The notes beneath the pieces are model-generated. The model was not told the DNA's origin. It searched no databases and saw only the letters and a list, made by a program, of their open reading frames with translations. A program made the position numbers and the translations under genes. 12,622 nt of DNA from Dehalococcoidales bacterium (GTDB lineage Bacteria; Chloroflexota; Dehalococcoidia; Dehalococcoidales; UBA5760), in assembly GCA_016931015.1 (NCBI GenBank), contig JAFGFP010000111.1:1-12622 (forward strand). Reading direction: 5' to 3'. Shown one piece after another: positions 7,084 through 12,622 of the stretch; the stretch's first letter is position 1, and each line of letters opens with the position of its first letter.

Positions 7084-7839
7084 ATGGACCCCAAGATGCA
7101 AACCAGACACCTCGACTTCTACTACGGTGAGAATCAGGTGTTAAAGAGGGTCTCCCTGAATATGAAAGAGCGCCAGATTACGGCCATGATCGGCCCCTCT
7201 GGCTGTGGTAAATCGACCCTGCTCAGGGTGCTCAACCGGATGAACGAAGTCATCCCCGATACGCGGCTTCAGGGCGAAGTCCTACTGGACGGTAACGACA
7301 TCTACGCCAGCGGGGTTGACGTGGTCGAGGTTCGGAAAAGGGTGGGCATGGTCTTCCAGCAGCCCAACCCCTTCCCCAAGACCATCTACGAGAACATTGT
7401 CTTCGGCCCCAAGATGCTGGGGCGGAGAGACAAGGCCTACCTCAACGAGACGGTGGAGCGGAGCCTCAGAGCCGCCGCCCTGTGGGACGAGATTAAGGAC
7501 GACCTGAGTAAATCGGGGCTGGCCCTCTCCGGAGGACAGCAGCAGCGGCTCTGCATCGCCCGGGCGCTGGCCATCGAGCCGGAGGTCATCCTCATGGACG
7601 AACCGTGCTCCGCCCTGGACCCGGTATCGACGCTGAAAATAGAAGAGCTGATGCAGGAGCTAAAAAAGCAGTATACTATAGTTATCGTGACCCATAACAT
7701 GCAGCAGGCGGCCCGCGTCTCCGACTGGGCCGGATTTCTGCTGATGGGGGAGCTGGTGGAATACGCCGAGACCAACGAAATCTTCAGCCGACCACAGGAC
7801 AAGAGAACCGAGGATTACATCACCGGCCGGTTCGGCTAG
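7084..7839 (+). CDS. pstB: Phosphate ABC transporter ATP-binding protein PstB
   Basis: This 251-aa ATPase powers the Pst system. All nucleotide-binding motifs are intact: Walker A G-P-S-G-C-G-K-S-T (37-45), Q-loop F-Q-Q-P-N-P-F-P (91-98), signature L-S-G-G-Q (148-152), Walker B I-L-M-D-E-P (169-174) and the switch H204. The Q-Q-P-N-P-F-P segment is characteristic of PstB. AGGAGG (7073-7078), overlapping the end of pstA, lies 5 nt before the ATG. A downstream in-frame ATG at codon 5 is possible but less well placed. Confidence 0.96.
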   Translation: MDPKMQTRHLDFYYGENQVLKRVSLNMKERQITAMIGPSGCGKSTLLRVLNRMNEVIPDTRLQGEVLLDGNDIYASGVDVVEVRKRVGMVFQQPNPFPKTIYENIVFGPKMLGRRDKAYLNETVERSLRAAALWDEIKDDLSKSGLALSGGQQQRLCIARALAIEPEVILMDEPCSALDPVSTLKIEELMQELKKQYTIVIVTHNMQQAARVSDWAGFLLMGELVEYAETNEIFSRPQDKRTEDYITGRFG

Positions 7840-7861
7840 CAAGCGAAGGGGGATTTGAGCT

Positions 7862-8530
7862 ATGGAGATAAGAACAATCTTCCACAGAAGGCTGCGCGAG
7901 ATACAAAACGACGTCTTAGCTATGGGCAGCATGGTGGAGAAGGCCATCGACCGCTCGGTAACCGCCCTCAAGCAGCGCGACCTCAAGCTGGCCCAGGAGA
8001 TTATCGATAACGACCAGATGATAGACCGCCGGCGGTTCGAGATCGAAGAGAATTGCGTGGAGCTCATCGCCACCCAGCAGCCCATGGCCAGCGACCTGCG
8101 CACCATTATCTGCGTCCTCAGCATCATCACCGAGCTGGAGCGCATCGGCGACCACGCCGAGGGTATCGCCAAGATTGTCATCATGATTGGTAACGAGCCG
8201 CCCTTAAAGCCGCTTATCGATATCCCCCGCATGGCCGAGAATACCAGCAATATGCTGCACCGCAGCCTGCAGGCCCTGGTCGACCGCGACGCCGAAGCCG
8301 CCAAACAGATTGCGGCCGAAGACGACGAAGTAGACCATCTCTACACCCAGGTCTTTAGAGAGCTACTCAGCTTCATGATTGAGGACCCCAAGACCATCAC
8401 CCGGGCCACCCGCCTCATCTGGGTAGCCCACAATCTGGAGCGCAGCGCCGACCGGGTAACCAACATCTGCGAGCGCGTCGTCTTTAACGTCACCGGCCGG
8501 ATGGAGGAGATAGGGGCCTCGAAATACTGA
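7862..8530 (+). CDS. phoU: Phosphate signalling protein PhoU
   Basis: This 222-aa all-helical cytoplasmic protein consists of two PhoU repeats, about residues 10-100 and 115-207. Each carries the metal-binding E-x-x-x-D motif: E93-R-I-G-D97-H and E193-R-S-A-D197-R. PhoU links Pst transporter activity to PhoR and keeps the Pho regulon off when phosphate is plentiful. AAGGGGG (7846-7852) lies 9 nt before the ATG. It is the last gene of the operon; I see no convincing intrinsic terminator in the ~60 nt after its stop. Confidence 0.95.
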   Translation: MEIRTIFHRRLREIQNDVLAMGSMVEKAIDRSVTALKQRDLKLAQEIIDNDQMIDRRRFEIEENCVELIATQQPMASDLRTIICVLSIITELERIGDHAEGIAKIVIMIGNEPPLKPLIDIPRMAENTSNMLHRSLQALVDRDAEAAKQIAAEDDEVDHLYTQVFRELLSFMIEDPKTITRATRLIWVAHNLERSADRVTNICERVVFNVTGRMEEIGASKY

Positions 8531-8592
8531 GGCAGGTAAGCTACCGGCGAATAATCGCGTAACCGGCCCCCGCCATTCCATCGAAACCGCTA

Positions 8593-8621
8593 TTGAATAC
8601 AAGCACTCCCTGGGTTATAAA
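8593..8621 (+). promoter_or_regulatory. Promoter left in front of the broken ABC gene
   Basis: TTGAAT (8593-8598), exactly 17 bp, TATAAA (8616-8621). The -10 matches at 5 of 6 and the -35 at 4 of 6. Transcription would start near 8628, about 16 nt before the ATG at 8644. The element appears intact although the gene behind it is not. Confidence 0.55.
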
Positions 8622-8803
8622 GGGCTTATACTGGAGCCAAGGCATGCACGCAGTACAAACCATCGGTCTCAGAAAAGCCTATAACAAGCTGGTCGCGGTA
8701 AAAGGCATCGACCTGGAGATCGACCGACAGGAGCTATTCTCCCTGCTGGGGCCGAACGGTGCCGTTATACCCCATCGAAAAAGCAGCGTGTCGGGAAACG
8801 TCA

Positions 8804-8831
8804 TTGACTCCGGCGCTGGTGATGGTACAAT
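8804..8831 (+). promoter_or_regulatory. Strong candidate promoter of the second lipoprotein gene
   Basis: TTGACT (8804-8809), 16 bp, TACAAT (8826-8831). Both hexamers match consensus at 5 of 6. Transcription would start near 8838, leaving an ~84-nt leader. It lies inside the non-ABC tail of the broken ATPase reading frame, so that tail is probably the natural upstream region of the lipoprotein gene. Confidence 0.6.
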
Positions 8832-8845
8832 ATTAACTAGACGGA

Positions 8846-8862
8846 AAGGCGTTACCCGCCTT
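8846..8862 (+). other. Small hairpin in the leader of the second lipoprotein gene
   Basis: AAGGCG (8846-8851) pairs with CGCCTT (8857-8862) around a 5-nt loop, close to the predicted transcription start. A stem at the 5' end of an mRNA can stabilise it; no T run follows, so it is not a terminator. A stem this short could be chance. Confidence 0.3.
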
Positions 8863-8921
8863 ACCTAATCAGTTCAACTTCTAACAGCATAGGTACGGCT
8901 TGAAAAACGATAGGGGGAAGA

Positions 8922-10019
8922 ATGCCCGGCACTAAGTTCTATCCGTTAATCCTGGCGACACTCTTTTTAGCGCTGTTACTCGGCGGCTGTAGCCAGTGGT
9001 TTGAAACGCCGCCAACGTCCTCCTCAGAACCGACACCACCCGCCACCACCCAACCCGAAACCGCCCCGGAATCTCCGCCGGCGGATACCACCGTAGATAG
9101 CGCCGCCGAGGCCCGGGACGCCTTACTGCAGTACCTACGGGAGTATAACCCGGAAAGCGCGCCGCCGGAAGACGCAGCCTGGCAGGAAGACGAGGCTACC
9201 GAGCCGGCGGCAGAGGGGACAGCCACTTACAACTACAGCTACGGCCAGTGGCTGGTAACCGTCTCATACCCGCTAGCCGCCCAGGAAACGGCGGCCTACG
9301 AGATAGAGCTCTCCAACGCCGAAAGCGGCTGGTACTGGCAGGGTACCGTCGCTAAGGACGGTGAGATCGAAGAAACGGTGTCCGCCCGGCAGATAACCCA
9401 AGAAATGAGCCGACAGGTGGCCGAGGACTTCGTCAGGAGCAGCCCCACCTTCAGCTTCGACGGTATCGAGCCGAGCCTTACGCTATCCGAGACGCTCATC
9501 GGGAAATGCCCCTTCTGCTGGCTCTTCGTCTTCGACTTCGATTGCAGTCACCCGGGATACGGCGACCGCAGCGGCCTGTCGCTAGCCCAGGTGATAACCC
9601 ATCATCAGGCCAGCATCGTCATCGAGCAGCTCGGCATAAGGTCGGCGACCATCGACGATGAGTGGGATATGCTAACGCAGACCTATCTCGGCGGAGGGCC
9701 GTCCGGTATCTGGACGGGGGTCTGGGAGTGCACCTTCTCCGTATACGGCTACGGCGGATTCGATATCGTGGTAACGCTCAGTCAGGACGGCGACCAGGTC
9801 ACCGGCAGCTACGACTGGGAAAACGGCATCACCGAGGGCGAGGTAACCGGTAACGTGCTCCGCGGGATGTGGTCCGAAGGCCCCAGCTACGCGCCGCCGA
9901 AGGACGCCGGGGAGATCGAATTTACCATCTCCCAAGACGGTAACTCCTTCACCGGCCTCTGGAAATACGCCGATAGCGAAGACTGGAGCGGCCCCTGGGA
10001 CGGCGTCAAGGCGGACTGA
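8922..10019 (+). CDS. Lipoprotein of unknown function with Cys motif and repeated beta C-terminus
   Basis: This 365-aa protein has a lipoprotein signal peptide with lipobox L-G-G-C23 and then a Pro/Thr/Glu-rich linker (~29-58). The middle part (~60-255) contains C196-P-F-C199-W and C208-x-H210, followed by G-Y-G-D-R-S-G; I associate this block with a lipoprotein family common in Dehalococcoidia, a recollection and not a search result. The C-terminal ~100 residues are Trp/Gly-rich and hold two similar segments around S-Q-D-G (281-297 and 331-347), suggesting a small beta-barrel made of repeated hairpins. No enzyme motif is evident. AGGGGGA lies just before the ATG. It has its own strong promoter. 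The stop is only 24 bp from the end of the convergent cbiO, with no clear terminator between. Confidence 0.85.
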   Translation: MPGTKFYPLILATLFLALLLGGCSQWFETPPTSSSEPTPPATTQPETAPESPPADTTVDSAAEARDALLQYLREYNPESAPPEDAAWQEDEATEPAAEGTATYNYSYGQWLVTVSYPLAAQETAAYEIELSNAESGWYWQGTVAKDGEIEETVSARQITQEMSRQVAEDFVRSSPTFSFDGIEPSLTLSETLIGKCPFCWLFVFDFDCSHPGYGDRSGLSLAQVITHHQASIVIEQLGIRSATIDDEWDMLTQTYLGGGPSGIWTGVWECTFSVYGYGGFDIVVTLSQDGDQVTGSYDWENGITEGEVTGNVLRGMWSEGPSYAPPKDAGEIEFTISQDGNSFTGLWKYADSEDWSGPWDGVKAD

Positions 10020-10043
10020 GCATAACCGCAGACCCTAAGCCGT

Positions 10044-10796
10044 TTAATGCGGTACGGCGTGGGGGATAAGCGAGTGGGGCTTCTCCTGGCCGTGGGCCTC
10101 CATGAGTGATACATCACCCATTATCTCCGCCGGGTTCCCTTCGGCGATGATAGCCCCCTCATCCATGAGCACCACCCGACTGCAGACCTCGAGCACCAGC
10201 TCCAGGTCATGGGAGGCGACGAGAACCGTCTCCGGTGACGACTGCAAGAGACGGATCAGGCGACGCCGGGAGCGGATGTCCAGGTTGGCGCTGGGCTCAT
10301 CGTAGATAACCAGTCTGGGCTGCATGGCGAGCACCCCGGCGACCGTCACCAGGCGCTTTTCTCCCTCGGAGAGGTGATGGGCCGGTCTCCGGGCGAGCTT
10401 ACTACCGCCCACGACGGACAGCGCCTGGGTTACCCTGGCCTCGACCTCTTCCTTGGGTAGGCCCATGTTCTGAGGCCCGAAGGCGACGTCGTCCTTCACC
10501 GAAGGGCAGAAAAGCTGGTCGTCCGGGTTCTGAAAAACCAGAGCAACCTCGGGGTTAAACTTGCCACTCACTACCGGCTTACCCAGCAACTGAATGTCCC
10601 CGGCGGCCGGTTTCAGGACGCCGCAGACCAAGAGAAACAGAGTGGTCTTACCGGCGCCGTTGGGGCCGATGATACCCACCCGCTCCCCAGCCGTTACCGC
10701 CAGGTCGAGGCTCTTCAGGACGTCGGGCTTATCCTCGTAGGAGAAGCTCAATCGGGAAACGGTAAGCACGGTTTCCGGAGAGCCGGCCGGTGACAC
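10044..10796 (-). CDS. cbiO: ECF cobalt/nickel transporter ATPase CbiO
   Basis: This ~250-aa ATPase energises metal uptake through CbiM and CbiQ. Motifs: Walker A G-P-N-G-A-G-K-T-T (44-52), Q-loop F-Q-N-P-D-D-Q-L-F (88-96), which is typical of ECF-type ATPases, Walker B L-V-I-Y-D-E-P (162-168) and switch H196. The signature reads L-S-E-G-E (142-146) rather than L-S-G-G-Q; the family tolerates changes here, but Glu in the third position is unusual. I chose GTG at 10796 because GGAGG (10806-10802) lies 5 nt upstream. A longer frame beginning with TTG at 10865 would overlap cbiQ by 38 bp and add 23 residues without ABC character. Confidence 0.9.
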   Translation of the reverse strand: MSPAGSPETVLTVSRLSFSYEDKPDVLKSLDLAVTAGERVGIIGPNGAGKTTLFLLVCGVLKPAAGDIQLLGKPVVSGKFNPEVALVFQNPDDQLFCPSVKDDVAFGPQNMGLPKEEVEARVTQALSVVGGSKLARRPAHHLSEGEKRLVTVAGVLAMQPRLVIYDEPSANLDIRSRRRLIRLLQSSPETVLVASHDLELVLEVCSRVVLMDEGAIIAEGNPAEIMGDVSLMEAHGQEKPHSLIPHAVPH

Positions 10797-10827
10797 TATC
10801 GCCTCCAATCCTTTAGCCAAGTCTACA

Positions 10828-11616
10828 TCATTGTAGCAGGGCGGCGGTATTGTGTCCAAGGGCAATATCTCCGATGATAAAGCCGACCGTCACCAGAATG
10901 ACGGCGACCAGTATCAGGGTATCCCGGCTGCTGGCCTGAAACTCGTGTTTGGGGGGCGGGGCATGGCCATAGCCGCGCAGAATCATAGCCCGGTAGATTG
11001 ACTCGGAGCGCTCGTAGCTATAGACCAGCAGGCTCCCACCGAGCCAGGCCAACACCTTAAGCCCCCTCCGGCTGAGGCGGCGCGCCCTAAAACCGCGCAG
11101 CCTCATGGCCGTCTGCATGTTCCGCAGGTCCCGGCCTATCTCCTGAAGATAGCGGAAGGAAAGGAGCGCCATATCGGCCATGATGTCCGGCAGGCCCAGA
11201 GACCTCATGGCCTTGATATTGGTCAGTAGCGGCGTAGTGCCGAGGAGAACCATGCCGATAATCAGAATGCAGGTAAAACGGGTGGCAATCAGGATGGCGG
11301 CCAGCAAGCCCTCCTGATGCACGGCAACCGGCCCCCAGGTGGCGATGACACTCTCCCCGGAGAGGAAGGGCAGGGTCAGCAGTATGGCTACTAAGAAAAA
11401 GGACGGGTAGCGGAAGCGCTTCGCCACGAAGGTCGCCGGCAGTCGGGAGACGGCGTATACGGTGATGGTGACCGCCGCCATGGCCAGGAGCATACGCAGG
11501 TCGCGGACGAAGGAAAAGGCAAAGACCAGGGTCACCAGACCGACCAGTTTATACCTGGGGTCCCAGCGATGTAAAGGTGATTCCAGGCCGGTATATTCGT
11601 CGATGAGAAGTCTCAT
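10828..11616 (-). CDS. cbiQ: ECF cobalt/nickel transporter transmembrane coupling protein CbiQ
   Basis: This 262-aa membrane protein (T component) joins the metal-binding CbiM to the ATPase. Hydrophobic segments lie near 24-58, 70-85, 104-126 and 233-254. The two A-x-x-x-R-G coupling motifs that dock on the ATPases are present: A170-M-R-L-R-G175 and A210-M-I-L-R-G215. The ATG overlaps the cbiM stop by 4 bp (ATGA), which implies translational coupling. Length is normal for the family. Confidence 0.93.
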   Translation of the reverse strand: MRLLIDEYTGLESPLHRWDPRYKLVGLVTLVFAFSFVRDLRMLLAMAAVTITVYAVSRLPATFVAKRFRYPSFFLVAILLTLPFLSGESVIATWGPVAVHQEGLLAAILIATRFTCILIIGMVLLGTTPLLTNIKAMRSLGLPDIMADMALLSFRYLQEIGRDLRNMQTAMRLRGFRARRLSRRGLKVLAWLGGSLLVYSYERSESIYRAMILRGYGHAPPPKHEFQASSRDTLILVAVILVTVGFIIGDIALGHNTAALLQ

Positions 11617-12251
11617 ACGCCGTCCAGTATCCCCGGCCGCACCCGCCTCAGAAACACGGTTATCAGGGCCGCAATCGCCCCCTCGATGAAGATGAGGGGC
11701 ACGTGAGCTATAGCCAGGGCGTATATCGCCGCCCGCTCGCTGATCACATTAATCTCGGCGGGCAGGTTGGTGAGCAGGATAACGACAAACATGGCTACCG
11801 AGATGCCCATGGCCAACGCCCCGGAGAGAAAACCGAAGACGCCGGTCTTCCGCTGGCTCTCCCCACCCCGTTTGCGCAGGCGGAAGATGTAATGGGCGAC
11901 TATGGCCGGCAGCCCCATTATCATGGCGTTAACCCCCAGGGTAGTCAGGCCGCCGTGCCCGAACATGACCGCCTGAAAGAAGAGCCCGATGAGTATCGCC
12001 GGGAAGGCGTAGTAGCCCAGAAGGGCCCCCAGGAGACCGTTGAGCACCAGGTGCACGCTGGTCGGCGGCATGGGGATATGAATCCACGAGGCAACGAAGA
12101 AGGCCGCCGTCAAGAGCGAGGCCTTGGGGACGTCCCGCCGGGGGTCTTCCTTCTGCCTAATCTTACGAATCGAAAACCAGGTGGTAAACGCGGTCGCCCC
12201 GTAGCCGGCGCCGGTTACCGATAGCGGCAGGATACCATCGGGGATATGCAT
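11613..12251 (-). CDS. cbiM: ECF transporter metal-binding membrane component CbiM/NikM
   Basis: This 212-aa membrane protein captures Co(II) or Ni(II). It begins with the invariant M-H-I-P-D-G. H2 and H67 (in S-V-H-L-V-L) occupy the positions that, with the N-terminal Met, coordinate the metal in the characterised NikM structure; H58 is nearby. About six hydrophobic segments follow. Sequence alone does not tell cobalt from nickel. GGAG (12264-12261) lies 9 nt before the ATG, and TGATG joins it to the upstream gene with a 1-bp overlap. No separate cbiN-type small gene is seen; the upstream protein may fill that role. Confidence 0.93.
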   Translation of the reverse strand: MHIPDGILPLSVTGAGYGATAFTTWFSIRKIRQKEDPRRDVPKASLLTAAFFVASWIHIPMPPTSVHLVLNGLLGALLGYYAFPAILIGLFFQAVMFGHGGLTTLGVNAMIMGLPAIVAHYIFRLRKRGGESQRKTGVFGFLSGALAMGISVAMFVVILLTNLPAEINVISERAAIYALAIAHVPLIFIEGAIAALITVFLRRVRPGILDGV

Positions 12252-12622
12252 CAGGCTTTTCTCCGCCGCGAAAAATAGAGGGCGGTGCCCACACTTCCCC
12301 AGACGACACAGGCCGCCATCAGCCCAATCTGAAGGTGGCTAAGGCCGCCACCCCCTTCCGCAACCGTAGTCTCCCCAACGGGGACGTGAATGATACCCCC
12401 GTGTCCCGCCAAGCGCACCTGAACGTCCCAGATGCCGGGCCGCGAGGTATCGGGGGTAAAGCTGAAGCGGCCCTCTTCATCGCACACGCCGGTGAGCCAC
12501 GGGGTATTCGGCTCATCCGGAGCGTAGACCACTACCTGCGCCTCAGCCATCGGGGTGCCGGTATCGTAGCGGGCGATAATCTCAATGGTAACGTCGCTCG
12601 TGTACTCGATGTTAACCCCGTG
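12251..12622 (-). CDS. Periplasmic accessory protein of the metal transporter (5' end outside window)
   Basis: The reading frame is open to the window edge, giving 123 residues without a true start; an internal ATG at 12550 falls mid-domain and is unlikely to be the start. The first visible residues, H-G-V-N-I-E-Y, resemble the His-Gly start of mature exported proteins next to cbiM/nikM genes. Residues ~10-82 look like a carboxypeptidase-regulatory-type beta domain (A-Q-V-V-V-Y-A-P, D-E-E-G-R-F-S-F, G-I-W-D-V-Q-V). A Gly-rich linker leads to a C-terminal membrane helix (~95-117) ending S-R-R-R-K-A. It fits the NikL-like third component that replaces CbiN or NikN in some ECF metal transporters. 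The assignment rests on context and domain pattern. Confidence 0.8.
   Translation of the reverse strand, partial: HGVNIEYTSDVTIEIIARYDTGTPMAEAQVVVYAPDEPNTPWLTGVCDEEGRFSFTPDTSRPGIWDVQVRLAGHGGIIHVPVGETTVAEGGGGLSHLQIGLMAACVVWGSVGTALYFSRRRKA

Larger units (their letters stand above)
8644..8868 (+). pseudogene. 5' remnant of an ABC transporter ATPase gene, cut inside Walker A
   Basis: The first ~40 codons (8644-8763) read as the N-terminus of an ABC-2/drug-export type ATPase: L-R-K-A-Y, L-V-A-V-K-G-I-D-L-E-I, then L-L-G-P-N-G-A. ABC identity stops there: the G-K-T-T that should complete Walker A is absent and the following ~34 codons to the stop at 8868 resemble nothing I know. The start is well formed, with GGAG (8632-8635) 8 nt before ATG and a promoter upstream. 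The 74-residue product could not bind ATP. A large deletion or rearrangement ending in the P-loop codons is the simplest explanation. Gene-free interval 8531-8921 otherwise holds only this remnant and two promoters. Confidence 0.75.

Noticed and set aside
8541..8566. Terminator after phoU
   Set aside because: A GCGA-ATAA-TCGC hairpin and flanking CCGG repeats are present, but stems are 4 bp and no T run follows.
10020..10058. Bidirectional terminator between the convergent lipoprotein and cbiO genes
   Set aside because: Only two weak competing 5-bp stems are present (10026-10030 with 10048-10052; 10039-10043 with 10054-10058), one inside cbiO, and neither has a T run.

Overview
The window looks like a stretch of bacterial chromosome, GC-rich and densely coded, most likely from the Chloroflexota and probably Dehalococcoidia or a relative. 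That placement is an inference. It rests on the lipoproteins with short lipobox signal peptides and Ig/PKD-like domains, on a middle-domain Cys/Trp motif I associate with Dehalococcoidia lipoproteins, and on the compact phoB-phoR-pst layout. No rRNA, tRNA, CRISPR array or intact mobile element is visible.

Layout. (1) 73-1269, minus strand: a secreted lipoprotein with PKD-like, Ig-like and C-terminal beta domains. (2) 1270-1504: a divergent intergenic region with a promoter on each side and an unexplained set of inverted repeats that can fold into a three-way junction. (3) 1505-3963, plus strand: the phosphate two-component system phoB-phoR. (4) 3964-4070: a regulatory region with four direct repeats at an exact 11-bp period (a Pho box array), a -10 element, and a dyad that straddles that -10. 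(5) 4071-8530, plus strand: arsC-like reductase, pstS, pstC, pstA, pstB and phoU, closely spaced and probably one Pho operon. (6) 8531-8921: a remnant of an ABC-transporter ATPase gene that keeps its promoter, ribosome binding site and start but breaks off inside the Walker A loop, followed by a second strong promoter. (7) 8922-10019, plus strand: a second lipoprotein. (8) 10044 to the right edge, minus strand and convergent: an ECF-type cobalt/nickel uptake operon in the order periplasmic accessory protein (cut by the window edge), cbiM, cbiQ, cbiO.

How the genes work together. PhoR would sense phosphate state through PstSCAB and PhoU and phosphorylate PhoB. PhoB-P would then bind the four repeats at 3974-4013 and activate the arsC-pst-phoU operon, because the last repeat sits where a -35 element would be. 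An arsenate reductase-like gene as first gene of this operon makes sense, since phosphate transporters also import arsenate. The cbiMQO group is a separate unit for transition-metal uptake.

The most notable non-coding signals are the Pho box array, the dyad over the operon promoter, the three-way-junction element at 1351-1418, and the ABC gene broken at its P-loop.
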